Of a stretch of 64,000 bases of DNA, positions 50,601-63,214 are shown one piece after another. Every line of letters starts with the position of its first letter. Within the stretch, counting starts at the first letter, position 1. The notes under the pieces were generated by a model that was given only the letters and a program-made list of their open reading frames with translations, made no database searches and was not told the origin of the DNA. A program made the translations under genes and the position numbers. Source of the DNA: Atherinomorus stipes (lineage: Eukaryota; Chordata; Actinopteri; Atheriniformes; Atherinidae); assembly GCA_023101725.1 (NCBI GenBank), contig JALJCO010003469.1:744001-808000 (forward strand). Reading direction: 5' to 3'.

Positions 50601-52189
50601 AAATATCTTCTACAAATGTGCAGACTAATGTTAATATTTCTAACTGAAGACTTATGGGGAAACTGCTTTAAATTTGACTTTAAAATGAGTCTGACTGGCC
50701 CCTGGGGTGTCCAGTCAGTCCCACCCTGGCCACCCCTCCAGCTCCACCCCTGCTTTAATGGTTGAAAGTAGAAAGGGGTTGGCCGGTTGCAAGGCGACCT
50801 TCTCCACTTTTCATTTTGTTTTTTTACATCTTGGGAGCTCTCACTTGGTCACAGCTGCCTCTGCTCAGAGAGCTCTCCATAAAACCAGAGGGATTAAAAA
50901 AACCCAGTAGTGGGTCTCTTCCAAATGAAACTGGGGCAGAAACCTCTTAATAATACACAGGAGAGAGGCAATGAAGGCAAAGACAGGGAAAATAAAAAAT
51001 AAACATTGATCTTGGCAGGCAGGTTGCGTGTAATTATAAATAAATAACTTTACAAATAAACAGAACAGGCCACTGTTTGCAGATAAATCTCAGTTTTCAT
51101 ATCAAATCTCTGTTTACTTTCCAATCAGTTTACTGGAAAGCTTCGTTCTCCCTCGTTCAGGAGACTTGGTGAGCAGCATCTTCAAAGCAAGAGCTGCAAA
51201 CTGTAGACATGAACTTTCCTTCCTGACTGAAGATCCAGAAACGACAAACTGAGACACATCTCAGAGGGTGATGGTTATATTGGGATGGCCTCATTCCCCC
51301 CATCTTTTCTTTACTTAGGACATTTATCAGTACAGTATCTTCTGGAAACAAGAGTGAAACAACTGACGAATGTTGCATCTTTTTCACATTTGCAAAGAAA
51401 ACAACCCAAACATCACCTACAGGATGAAGTTTCTGTTCTGTCTCTGTTGTAATGATGATGCTCATGTTTGATGAAAAGTGGGAGGAAAAGATTGCTGGTC
51501 CCTATGATGGTAACCTCAAAAATCCTTTTCCCTTTCCAGGCTGGGTGTACTGGAGGGGTACAAGTGGAGCAAGAGGAGGGGCAAGAGGAGCAGCACTGGT
51601 CCACAGGCTGGTATTTCTGCCCCTCAGCTTCCCCTCGGCTCCTCTGGGAACCTTTGGCAGATATCACTGTTCGTTTGAGCTGCTCTGCAGTACTCCCACT
51701 CAACAGGAGAGAAGTCCTAATGGCTGAAGCTTTTTCTTTTCCTCTTTTCTAACTCACAGTCAAAGCAGCAGGCCAGGGACGACACATGAATCAGCTTCTG
51801 AGGACCAAAACCAGGACCAGTGCTGAACATGAAAACGCTGGATCTCTGGCTTCATGCTGGGGTCTGATGACTTAATCGGTGTCAGTTTGACTAAACTTTA
51901 TTTAATATTCAGCACTTTTGAAACAGAAGCGTATCAAGAAGAGTTTTCCCAAAATCAAGAAAGGACACATAGCAGGTAAATTATTCTGTTACATTTCAAT
52001 TACATGATCAGTCATTTAAGTCCTAATTCGCTAGTATACAGCAAAACTGTAAACCCATTCGGTCCTAAAGACACCCACATTTGAGATCTGTAGTTGTACG
52101 ATGGAACTTACAGAATCTTGTCATATACTGTATATATATGACATATATGAATATGTGTGTGTGTGTGCGTGTATACTGTATGTACTGTA
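50601..52189. other. No gene recognised
   Basis: Overlapping frames near 51413-51752 on both strands are GC-richer but have no recognisable domain. A TATATG/GTGTGT patch lies at 52125-52195. Confidence 0.35.
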
Positions 52190-52453
52190 TATGAAAATTC
52201 AATGAAAATTTTATTGCTTTTGAATTGTGGTTTTAAAAAAATATTGAAAAAAAATCATGATGGTACCCCGAAACAGGGGCAATCATTGTAATCAAGTCTC
52301 TTCTGTAACTTTTAATCAGACTTCTGCGCGTGTTGACAGGTATTCTGGCCCACTTTTCATCAATAAAGTGCTCTAATTTTTTAATTTTCTTAAATTATTC
52401 TTGTCAAACACATTTTGAAAGAAATGTTTTATTTCACTTAACTATAATTCATC

Positions 52454-52506
<53 letters not shown>

Positions 52507-52580
52507 ATCATTTTTTTTAGTAATTACTTTTTTCAGTTTCTAGTTATTTGGGTGATTATTGTGAATTTTGCCTTTTCTAT
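52190..52580 (-). mobile_element. Tc1-like MITE, copy 3 of 3
   Basis: Inverted relative to copies at 6455 and 31085. The minus strand carries ATAACTAGAAACTGAAAAAA, GATGAAAAGTGGGCCAGAAT, CCTGTCAACACG, GATTACAATGATTGCC and GGTACCATCATGA. It holds an (ATT)n microsatellite at 52455-52505 that the other copies lack. Confidence 0.72.
52455..52505. repeat. (TTA)n microsatellite
   Basis: About 17 TTA units inside a MITE copy; the Tyr-rich frame through it is composition only. Confidence 0.96.
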
Positions 52581-53695
52581 GATGGGAATTATCATGCATT
52601 ATTGTGGTTTTACCATATAGAGTCTCTGAATAAACTCTACATTTAGTGGCTGGATTGTAAACCTCCTGGGCAGGATATAAATGCTGGAAAACCTCTGTAG
52701 ATTGCCTAAAGGGTAAACTATCCATCACAGTTTACCTCACAGAGATACACACTGTTTCTGAGGACCTGATAAAAATAGAAGCCATAGTGCCTGAGGGGGG
52801 GTTATGGGCTGTTTCTGAACAGCCCTTAAAACAGCCCTTCTTTATTTAGAACTGTTCTCCCCATCAAACATATAAGCTAAGGAATTTTTCTTTCTGATTT
52901 CCTGTCATTTTTGAAGAATCTCTAAATGATGCTCAGAGTAAGAAGCCGTTCACGTGTGATGCTGACATGAGTCATGACAGATTGAGGACACATTTACATC
53001 TGATCATTCAGGACACATTGGGTGCTGGAGGGATGATGTTTTCCATTCAGTTCCAGAAAAACTGCCATACTGTATGTATAAACTCAGAAGATAAATTATC
53101 CATAGAAAACCTTCTGCTTGTCTTTAATGTTAATTTCTGTAGAGACAGTGAGCAGAGCAGCTGAGAGGGCAGCACCAAACCTCTGGATCTGCCCCATCAG
53201 TCCTCAGTCACGTTTTAATGAGCCTCACTAGTAACCAGCTTGTTTCCAGCTGCGTATACACAGCACAAATGTATGCATTTCCTATGCAGCTGGCTGTTGT
53301 AGCCCGAGGACACCACATCAAAGCTGCTCTTGTCTCTTTAGCCTGTATAGTTGAGGGATCTCTGGGAATATACCAAAGAAACTATTTTTAGGAGAATTAA
53401 AAATGGCTTGTTTGGTTTTATACCGTAGTGAGTTTAGTAACAAGTATAACCTGGTTAATCTACACGAGTTTACCAGCTGTCCAGTCAGCACCACTCACCT
53501 TCAGTAGCAGTACTGTAACTTACTGGCAGCTGGATACCAGTATGTTACTGTTATTTGCTGTGAAATTCTTTACAGTGTCACTACTATATTTTCCTTATAT
53601 AACACAAAAGTATTTAATTTTACATGACTAATTCTTCACTTCCCAATGATGCAATGATACTCTCATTGCTATTGTTCATGCTGGTATATCCACAT
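52581..53695. other. No gene recognised
   Basis: Ordinary sequence with short frames lacking domains. Confidence 0.45.
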
Positions 53696-53699
53696 ATGC

Positions 53700-54300
53700 C
53701 CCTTTCACACTAGAACTTGGACCAGCCCAGCACCGCACCGCTGTTTGTTTGAGTTCACATAACTATTTTTCCGGGGAGAGTAGTTACACTTTTAACAACT
53801 ACACTGTTGTGGTTCTAAGGAGCCGAGTAGGGCTGAAATTGGTGACGTATCCAGATTGCAGGCCACTATTGGCCAGAATCTGACGTCACTGGATGAATCA
53901 CGAGTGCGACTCTAGACCAGGTCATCTTTAAAAACCCCAGCAGAAGCACAGCAAGAAGAGAAGAGATGGGGGAAAAAAAAACAGCAGGTAAACCACAAGC
54001 TCGACTTCCTCCTTTGTTGCTCAATGTGTATGGGTCGCAAGCAAATGACCATGCAAAATCTCAAGAAAATGAACAAACAAAACTTGGGTAGTGTCAGACA
54101 AATGGGGGCCTTGCTACAAAGGTGCCAGTGTGACAGGAGCAATAATCTCACCAAGGCTGACATCTACAAAAACTGGATTTGTGCTCAACACCATAGACAG
54201 ACAGGGAGGGAGTCATGAGATTAAACGGACATTTAACTCAAGGTGCAGAGCAGAACAAAGGGTGCTGCAAAGCACAATGGGAAATACATAAATAAGCAAG
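53700..54300. mobile_element. hAT-like MITE
   Basis: The left margin CCCCTTTCACACTAGAACTT is a common style of fish DNA-transposon end. The right part (54231-54296), read on the minus strand, matches 57243-57335 and 62997-63060 through a TGCACC-TTAA block and a CCCATTG block. Whether both margins belong to one element is not settled. Confidence 0.45.
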
Positions 54301-55740
54301 TTTTATCTTGTTAGGTAATGTAAATGACACAGAAAAAATCAATACACTTTTAACAACTCAGCTATAAATATGAAAGTTATGTTTCAGCTTTAAAAAAAAT
54401 ATTTGAAAACATCTGGGGTTTTACTTGAAATGGTACAGAAAACATGCACCAACCTTTTTCATATAGCTTTTTAAGATTCAGATCCATATTCTTTACAGAC
54501 TTTCACTTTGAACCAGTAAAAACACAATTTTTTTTTTAAAAAAAGGAGCTACCATTTTGCCATTGGTCAGTTCTTCATGGGTAATTACAGTACTGTATTT
54601 TGATTTACAGTATGGGGAGATTACAGCAGTGACTGTGAATTTTCCGACATTTCAGTGCAGTTTACGGTAGTGTACTATATACATATTTTACAGTATTGTA
54701 CTGTTGATAATACAGTAAAATACTGCCCAGATCACATAAGTCTGTTACAGTGAACTTTGAGGTCACCTTCTCCATCATCCGTTGTCAGGTCTTGGTAATC
54801 CAATCAGATTCATTGTGCTGTGGCAGAATTTTTGTGAACCCCTTAAAAAAGGTTTTTGAAGATAACTGAGGGTTGTTGGCATTTGCTTCTGCTGTCAGGG
54901 TCCCACCATAGCATCTCAGACAGGTGAGGGTCTGAACTTTCCTGCTCCTTTTCCGTCATTCTGTTAAAGATTTGCTGGCATCCATTCAACAAGACAATGA
55001 GTTAATATATTTCAGGATAATAAGGTCATTTATCATTAATTAATTCTGAATAAATAATACAGTATCTGTTCTGACAGGGATAAACGCTTTGAATAAGCAG
55101 TGGAGATGAAACGCGAACTAAAAAGCATGCCAGCTGTGATTGGAAGATCCGTTTCATAATGTTGTCAGACATTTATAATGAGGACTGTTCCTCACTTATA
55201 TTATAACTTTCTAACCTTGTCTCAGTTCTACAAAGTGCTTTACATGTGTTTCTCATCTAGCCATCACACAGACACGGGTACTGGATTATGTTGGAAAACG
55301 GGGGAGGAAACTTGAACTTGACTGGTGAAGGGGCCGAGGTCCTATTTTCACTCAAAACAAATTTCTGCATTTTTACTCCATCTAACCTTTTGGTTAATGT
55401 AGGAAACAGCTGCAGACACCATTAAAGATTGGTTAAAGTGTGCGTCTCACAAAACCCAAGAGTGCTTGGATCAGAGCAGAAGAATAAATATGTCTTCTTT
55501 TCAATTATTCATTGCTATAGAATTACATAACCTACTATGGTTTAAACAGTGTTAATCCTCAGGGTCATTTTTCTCAAAAAGTCTCTAAAGAATAAGAAAG
55601 CAACTTTAATGACAAAAAACCTGCATAAACTCAGACTAAGATGGACGAATATCAAATGAATTTATCAAACTCTGAACAGCACCTGTCCTCAGCTAAATGT
55701 TTTCCTGTGGCTTTAACATTTGTCATATTTCCATGACCTG
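54301..55740. other. No gene recognised; minor repeat scraps
   Basis: A SINE-tail-like AAAGTGCTTTACATGTGTTT sits near 55232. TACAGTA-rich sequence at about 54585-54730 (TTACAGTACTGTATTTTGAT, TTACAGTATTGTACTG) looks like a small palindromic repeat. No gene. Confidence 0.4.
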
Positions 55741-55759
55741 CTTTATCTCATTTTGCTCA

Positions 55760-57335
55760 GTCCTTCTGCTGGGCTGTCCTCCAGAAATGTTCTGAAAGTA
55801 GCACAGATTAGTGACGTGTCATTCTCTGAGAGTGAATCAGAAGAGCCGGCTCCCAGATTTTTAGGAGATAGCAGTACTTTGTTTTGACTTGCCACTCTGG
55901 AGGCCATGCGGCTAGTCAGATGAGAGCATATAGGTTTGTACAAATATTTGAAAACAGAGAGGAAAGCTATGTTCCATTGCAAGTGAAGACAGAAGTTAGT
56001 GGTGAGGAGCGTGTGTGTGCATTGCATTGTCTCATAATATAGCCATGTGACACCTGAAAGTTTTTTTTTTTTTTAATTTATTGTATTGTGTATCTTTTCT
56101 TTACCTGCCAAGGGACTACTGATGCTAATTAGCCTGCTAACTATAATCCAACATTATCACCTCTGTTGCTCCATATGTTCATTATAGGTACTGTCCCTAT
56201 CGAATAAACAAAAAGTTTGAAGCTAGAAGAAATGCACATAATTTTTAGGCTTCTTGTAAAAATACTGAATTCAAAAGAGTTTTTAACACACACACACCAT
56301 TAATTACAAAATTGAGGGAAAATATCGGACTGCTACGTCCCAGCTCTGCTAGGGGTTGGGGACACAAACAAAAAGACTGGTTTCAGATGGTAAAGGTGAA
56401 GTAAAGATGTTTATTATTGTTCAGAGGTGAATGAAGGCATAAACACAAAACCTGGAAAACTAACTGAAAGGAGATGGGGTTAGCGATGCTGCTCAAAGGA
56501 ACAAATGAAGAGACAGACAAAGCCTAACACTAAAAAGGGGAACCAAATGGGGAAAACCACAAACCTAGGCTATGAACCAAAAAGGAAATGAGCAGCACCA
56601 TAAACTAAGACCTGTAACCAAAACCAAACTTCAACAAAAGACCTAGCTATCCCAACTCCAAACTAATAGTGTAAGTGAAACACAAAAGGGAATCTAGCCA
56701 CTAAATCATTAACCAAACTAAAACACCAGGAAATCAAAACTAAAGACAAAGTTAGTCAAACTAAAGTCACCAAAACATAAACTAAGGACAACTGTTGCCA
56801 GGCCAAGCAGTTGCCAATGAATGAAGGTGTGCTGGGTTCTTTTGTAGCTGTTTGCCAGCTGCTCCAGGTGAGACTGATCAGCAATCAGAGGGTGAGGGAG
56901 GAGATGGTGGTGGTGGGGAGCCAGGCCAAGGAGAACAGAGGGATCAAGCAGGAGGATTTGCATGTAAAATGAAAGACAAAGGGTTAGTCACTAGGTGGCC
57001 GTAACACGGACTACAAATATCTTAAATTAAGAGCTGTTCTGAAGTCGAAAGACCCGGCTCTTCTTTGGGAGCCGAATCAAAAGAGCTGGCTCTCTGAAAA
57101 GAGCCGAACTTCCCATCAATAGCACAGATGCTTTGTATATGAGCAGTATAGACAGTATATTCCATTATAAGATTACTGTCTTCATTGTAAATGCAAACAA
57201 TGTCCTCACTAAGATAGTGCATTGAACTGTTATTATACCTGTTATTGATAGATGGGTTTATTTACATATTTCCCATTGCATTTTGTGGCACCCTCTGTTC
57301 TGTTCTGCACCATGAGTTAAATGTTCATGTAATCC
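55760..57335. mobile_element. hAT-like element split by a solo LTR
   Basis: AGAGCCGGCTCCCAGA at about 55840 and ACCCGGCTCTTCTTTGGGAG with further GAGCTGGCTCT and AGAGCCGAAC copies at 57047-57110 are the subterminal motif type common in fish hAT elements. A solo LTR (56331-57006) lies between them. The right margin is the family end shared with 54231 and 62997. Outer ends are not well defined. Confidence 0.5.
56331..57006 (-). mobile_element. Solo LTR (Ty3/Gypsy-like), copy 2
   Basis: Inverted copy of 42579-43275. On the minus strand it starts TGTTACGGCC at 57006 and ends GACGTAGCA at 56331. Identical CGGAC pentamers flank it (56326-56330 and 57007-57011), a perfect 5 bp target duplication. 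A TTTATT, i.e. AATAAA on the minus strand, lies near 56410. Shared blocks include CATGCAAATCCTCCTGCTT, GATTGCTGATCAGTCTCACC and AACCCAGCACACCTTCATTC. No internal genes remain. Confidence 0.9.
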
Positions 57336-59711
57336 CATGAGTCCATCGGTCATTTTACTAGAGTTGTACACCAAGCACCAGCATGTAAAAAATAACAAGA
57401 TTACAATTGTATTGAGATCTGATGGGTGGGCTGCATGTATGCGATAGGCTCAGGTCCCACCTGAGGCACCTTCAACTTACCTTCGTATTTCAAGTAGTGC
57501 TCACTTATTTTGGCAAAATAAATCAAGTTCTTGTAACTCAAAATATTAAAGTTGTAAAAGCTTGAATTGAATTTGACTTTACTTCGGATATATTAAATGG
57601 TCACAACTTTTAGGAAGTACAGCTTGTTCACAAGAAGAAGGGTTCACCTTCACTGCTCTGTTAAAACAGAAGGTTAAAAGTGCGGTCGACACAGTAATGT
57701 GTTAATTTTGCATCAATATGTCACACAAGAAATGCTTCCTTAGCTTTGAAGGAAAGCTATTAATATCCAAATTACCCAAGGAAAAATCTACAGCAATGGA
57801 TGGACTTCGTTTTTGGGGGTCAGCCACAGAGTTGTGCCAACGTATTTGTGACGGCACTGATGGATGAATAAGGGCCAGTACGGGGAGGGATTTTGCTCAA
57901 AGGAGTCTGTTTCTACAATCAAGGACCATGTTTTTGATCTTACAGGCTGTAAGTAAAACCATATAAACTGTCATTTGTTTTGATAGTGTGTGAGCAACAC
58001 TAAATTACCAATCACCGACTTTACCTTACAGTATTGCTACCAGCAGCTAACATGCATGTGATGATAAACAACAGATGTAGCTACACAGAGGGATGCTACA
58101 AACCTAACATACTAGCTAACATTAGTGTGAAATGTCAGATGTACAAAGGCGGACGCGACAAACATAAGGACCGGGTTAAAAACATCCGATGACAACAGCT
58201 GATATGCATTCTCTCAACAGCGCTCCAGAACAGTCTCTAGTTCTGCCACTCATCCTGTGTCTGGCAGAGCCTGATCTGATGGCTTACACTCAGGATTAAT
58301 ATCAATTAAATAAAAGGGTTTTGTGAAAAAAATCTGAATTAACTCCTGCCCAAGTAGACTCATATAAAACAGATTGGCAAGAAATGTTGTAATTTACAGT
58401 GTACATGGATACCATCTGATTTTGTTCTCAGGAGCACAGTGTGCACTTAAATGTTCAATTTAAGAAAGAGATCTCAAGTCAAACTGAGTGTAGAAATGTA
58501 AGCCTCCATTATTTAATCTCCCTTGGCCATAACCCTCAGGACTCTTCCTAAACAACATAAATGAGCAGAGATGGCCTCAACGTGAACATCTGAGGTGTAT
58601 AAAGCACATCTTGTTTGAACTCCTCTGCTCCATCAGTCTCCTCTCCCAACATCAATGTAGAGAGACACCAGCTGTCATGTTTCTAAGTTGGACCTGGTCT
58701 GTTCAATATGTTGGTGCTACAAAATTGTTGTCATTGTGAGAGGCCTATTGGTGAGAAGAGGTTTTCACTTGCAGCTATTTTACTAGTTACATAGAGTCAG
58801 TAGGGCAAATAATTCAATTTAACATCCACTTATCCATCCTAACAGTTCAGCATACCGTAGCACTTTTCTACCCTGAATTTTTTTTTAAAAAATGCTGTAA
58901 ACTGAAGAAATGCAGTTGTTTACTTGCATGTTTGATCAAGGACAGGCACTCATACAGAGTTTTTTATTCCATATGCACTCCAGATTGAGTATGCAGAGAT
59001 TTTCTACATTCACAAAGCAACAGTGAACATTTCAGGAGGAATGTGGGCTTTGTTGTCTTCCTCCAGAAAACTTCCACATGTAACAGAAGCTATCAAACTG
59101 ACGACCACTGTGAAGATGATCTCCCTATCAGTAAAATCTGCACATTTTTTTGTGTGTTCATATGCAACTGTTGGAAATGTGCATGCACACAGGAAGTGGA
59201 TCCAATATTCTGATGTCTCCAGATCATCCCAGTTGCTCACTGATAATTTAGTTAATGAAATAAATCAGAGTTTCAGGAATCACAACATTTTAAAGAACAG
59301 AATAAAGGTGATGAGACAAACAAAGGAGTTTTTAATTCCATCTGCTTCTCCTGGTCACTGTTGCTCACATTCAGTTCTGTAACCTGCTTGATTGGCTGGT
59401 CTGGTAGATCTGGGATCCTGTTTGGTGCGGTAGACCTGGAACCTCATGGATGTGGAATTTCACCTGGTGTAGTAGATCCCACCTGCTGTGATAGACCTGG
59501 TGCTCTGTTCCTCCTGTGCTGCCATGACTAGCATCTCTGTGCTGTCCTTCAGCCCAGTCTTCTCTAGCCACTGGTAGGAATGGTTCAAACTGTATCAGCC
59601 ACTTCAGTTTTCTGTTCGGTCCAGTCCATGTAGGGTGTTCGCGGTTCCTTATTTTTGTCATTTTTATTCAGGTAACATTAACATTAAACTTTTCTTTTTG
59701 GTTTACTGATC
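57336..59711. other. No gene recognised
   Basis: A weakly repetitive stretch rich in GTAGACCTGG/GTAGATC lies at 59400-59500. An AAGTT-rich patch at 57490-57600 resembles the element at 37916. A 119-codon plus frame at 59023-59382 has no recognised domain. Confidence 0.4.
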
Positions 59712-60001
59712 TTAAAGGTAGAATCCAGAGTTTCCCCCTGAAAATAAACGCTAGACTTGTGCAAGTAAAATCCGTCTCAATCCGTACCTTTGGACCTCTA
59801 CTCTCATGGGGCAGTGACTTTGTTTGCAGCTCCCTCTCCCTGGACTGTATTTAGTTTTTTTTCCTTTGTTTTGGTGAATTCAGGACGTTCCTGGGCGGAA
59901 ATTTGAATATTTATCTCCAGCCAATGACAGAGCTAAGGGCACGGTGCTGTGTGGGGATGAACTCATCAACTGGAGAATACACTAAATTCACTCTAATTCT
60001 C

Positions 60002-60033
<32 letters not shown>

Positions 60034-60084
60034 GAATAGTGTTTACAAACAGAAACAGGGAAAAACTCTAGATCCTCCCTTTAA
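59712..60084. mobile_element. 373 bp MITE with poly-A core
   Basis: The ends TTAAAGGTAGAATCCAGAG and, inverted, TTAAAGGGAGGATCTAGAG match at about 23 of 29 positions and go on into TTTCCCCCTG/TTTTTCCCTG. An A run of 29 bases lies at 60001-60029. The start TTAA may be the target duplication. Similar fish MITEs lie near genes, but nothing coding is seen here. Confidence 0.8.
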
Positions 60085-61740
60085 CTTTAACTGCAGGAGA
60101 AGTTCTTATTTAGTGAATGCAAATATTGTATTTATATATTGTGATTTAATTGAAGTAAAAATAAAAATTCTAAAGATAAAGTACAAATATTTGCTTAAAA
60201 TGACCACAGTATTGATTTAAATACATCTCTTTTGAAATCTTACCCCACTGCAGAGTATAGGACAGTGGTAAAACACCTGTTTGTAAAAGTTTTCCCATTT
60301 TTATGCCTCCATCTTTACACCTTTCTTCTCTTCCTGTTATGATTTCCTTGGGAAAGCTGTAAGTTAATAAACGGTACTTCAATGTTTTCCATATTGAATG
60401 TCTATACACAGTATTACGTTAGTGCCTTTTTTTTTTTTCAAACGTTCTTTCATTTCTATTTTTACCTGTGTATAAGTTTGGTTCTTGAACAACTGCTCTG
60501 AAATCTGTTTAGAAACATGGTCTTTGTCAACGATTAAGCTGAACACAGCTCCACACCACACAGCAGCTTAAGAATTTGTGACACACTTTCAGCCGTCTTC
60601 ATAATGAGGCCAAGGTTGCCAGCTCTGTATGGTATTTTCATTTAATGTCAGCGGCTCGGTATTAGAGCAGGCAGAATTAGACTCCTCCAAGGCAACACTC
60701 ACACCTTTCAACCATTAGCCCGACCGATACATCAGATTTCTCTTTAAAGGCCCTCTGCATGTGTTTCCAGTTAGAGACGTCATAAATGTGAAGTGAATAT
60801 ATGCCAAAGTCATGACAGACAGATGGTGCAGTAATGATTTTCAGGGCTTGGGTCGGGCAGGAAGTGCACAGGGCCTGGTTAGACTCTTGCTTCAGCGTCC
60901 TTACTGTAGCTAACACAGGTCTTTTCTTTCTGGAGGCCTGAAATGTTCATTTTCACCTTCAAAGGATTAAATGTTTTTCTTTTTCCTAACTTTCTGCGAG
61001 GAAGGGTGGTGGATAAATCATGCCTGAAACTGCTGCATATACCAGCAGAATTATTTACATGGCTGTCATTTTGACTTGCTGAGGGGCCACTCAAAGCCCT
61101 TTTTATTTCCATTTTTGCTGACAGCTCCGGGCTCATCACCGAACTGTCGCAAGTTGCTGTTCTACTTCTCTGTTTTCTGTCCTTCAGGATGAGACATGCT
61201 GCTGCATGCTGACCGGGTTCACACTAATACACACTGACACACATGCTTACTGTATACATCATGTCTCTCAGCAGTGGCTTTTCAATCACTTTTTCACAGA
61301 ACCACTGGCCACCACTTCTGGTTCTTTCCCAGTGGCGTTAAAGTGTCTGAGTGGAAGAAAACTTGAAGTGAAGGCAGTGGGCTGAGAGTCAAACAGCTCA
61401 AACACAAAATAAAAACAGCAGATTTATCAAAACATGGCTATAAAACATGATCAACACTTCCGATGAATCCATGTTAAAGGAAAACTTCACTTAAATAGTT
61501 ACAGTCTTTATAATTGAAACTCCCTTTCATTGTTTGGAAAGATGATGAAGATTAATTATCAAATATAAAACTACATTTCTTATTATTTCATTTCATAGTG
61601 ATCCTTCTTTATGTATTTTTTACACTTTGTTTCATTGAGTTTGCTGAGAAGCAAATGTCATCTTGCTCACTTGGATTTGCAAAATGAATGTTCTTTGTGT
61701 CTGTTTTATCAGAGAAGAAAAAGTAAAGCTACTGGAAGAA
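60085..61740. other. No gene recognised
   Basis: Ordinary sequence. Minus-strand frames at 60170-61139 have no recognised domain. Confidence 0.45.
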
Positions 61741-61741
61741 T

Positions 61742-62690
61742 GTTTATTTGTACATACATTGTTTATTTGTCACATTTCATGTACAAAAAGCTCAAATGTT
61801 TTACATAAACATAAAGTCGCATAATAAACCTTAAAAAGAGTATTACAAATAAAAAATCCAACCAAATGAAGGGGGATAAAAGAAATAAATGGAAACAGGA
61901 CCATCATAAGATTTATATCTGCAAATTAAATATTTTGTGTAATTTTAGGAATTTTCACAAATCAAATGTAGCTCTGTACAGCACCCATCAGACACACAAA
62001 AGGCTTTACAGCAAGGGCAACAGACAAAAAGACAACAAAGCAAACACATCATACAATGCAGAGTTTTTAAAAAAAGGAAAATAAAAGAGCAAAGTAATTA
62101 AAAGATATAAAACAACAAAACCCTCAAAAACAGCAGGCTACTTGGAGGAGAGCAGGGCGAACATTAAAGAGATACAAATAAAAAAAATTAAGCTAAATAG
62201 TGTTAAAAGCTAGATGAAAAAGATACGTCTTTAAGTTTGACTTCAAAGGGCCCGGTTCAGTAGTAAGATGAATGTCGAGAAGCAGCGAGTTCCACAATCT
62301 CGGGCCAGCAGCTGAGAGCGAGCGGTCGCCCCACTGTTTCAGCTTCGTCCTTGAGACTTTCAAAATAAGTTAGCAAGTGGAACAAAGGGCCCTGCTGTGG
62401 TCTGGGCGGACTAGCAGATCAGCCAGGGGTGGCCAGATTGTTCAGGGCTTTAAAAACAAACAACAGTAATCTAAAATTGACTTGGAAGTGGACAGGCCAG
62501 TGCAGGGAAGAGGACAGGGTTAAATGTTCCGGCCTGGACACGCCCACCAGAAATCGAGCGGCGGCATTTTAGACGAGCTGCAGGCGGGCAATGGAAGCCT
62601 GATTCAGGCCAACAAAAAGGGCATTACAGTAGTCAAGCCTGGCGCTGATGAAAGCGTAAACAACCTTCTCCGGGTTGCCATGGTTTAGAA
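61742..62690 (-). pseudogene. L2-clade LINE, 5'-truncated, second family
   Basis: The minus strand reads, from 62690, VVYAFISARLDYCNALFVGL, ASIARLQLV, NAAARFLVGVSRPEHLTLSS, LHWPVHFQVNFRLLLFVFKA and, after stops and a frame change, VSRTKLKQWGDRSLSAAGPR then LWNSLLLDIHLTTEP and LKSNLKTYLFH. These are the thumb and C-terminal blocks of an L2-clade reverse transcriptase, clearly different from the copy at 24140-25062 (for example SLHWPVHFQVNF against SLHWLPVKSRIEF). The catalytic domain and endonuclease are absent and stops interrupt the frame. The 3' UTR goes on to about 61742, ending in a TTTGAGCTTTTTGTACATG and TGACAAATAAA tail like that of full-length relatives. Confidence 0.88.
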
Positions 62691-62699
62691 AAGGTTAAC

Positions 62700-62722
62700 A
62701 AAAACATACTTTTTTTTTTTTT
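62700..62722. repeat. Poly-T tract
   Basis: An uninterrupted T run at the truncated upstream side of the minus-strand LINE fragment. Confidence 0.85.
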
Positions 62723-62779
62723 CAGCAGTTTCAAATATCGAAAAGTCAATACAAAATGGGCTTTGAAATATGTTAGAAG

Positions 62780-63065
62780 CTGTTAATATGAAACGTTTCT
62801 ATCAGGGGGCAGAGCCACATTGGGCCCACCCACTTTTCTGATTGGCCCAGAGCCTGCCACACCCTTAGAAAAGTTTGTGAACATAAGTTTGAACAATTTT
62901 GTAGTGGGGACACATAATTTTTGGATGTCATTCAAATCTGTGCATATTTCACATTTTTCTGTGAGGTCAGTGTAATTGGTCCCGGGGTGCATTTGTTCAA
63001 ATATTTGCCATCATCCTTTGTGGCTCCTTCTGTTGCATTCTGCACCATAAGTTAAGTGTATATTT
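62780..63065. mobile_element. hAT-like MITE remnant
   Basis: The right part (62997-63060) has TTTGTGGCTCCTTCTGTTGC and TTCTGCACCATAAGTTAAGT, matching the family margin at 57283-57330. The left part carries GGGCCCACCCACTTTTCTGA. The full ends are unclear. Confidence 0.5.
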
Positions 63066-63127
63066 GTTATTTTGAGATTTGTCAGTTTGACCTCAATGGC
63101 AAATTAGTTAAAGATACTGTGCTTGCA

Positions 63128-63180
63128 TCTACGATAAAGATAAGATAAAGATACTTTATTGATCCCCAGGGGAAATTCTT
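63128..63180 (-). mobile_element. Non-LTR retroposon 3' tail
   Basis: GATAAAGATACTTTATTGAT then CCCCAGGGGAAATTC is the minus-strand form of a GGGATCAATAAAGTATC tail. That tail ends several fish LINEs and the SINEs that use them. Only the tail is present. Confidence 0.65.
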
Positions 63181-63214
63181 CCCATCTCTTGAGGTCTATA
63201 AATTTATGCAGGAG

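Noticed and set aside
51413..51752. Coding exon in GC-richer patch
   Set aside because: Frames of similar length are open on both strands and none shows a domain.
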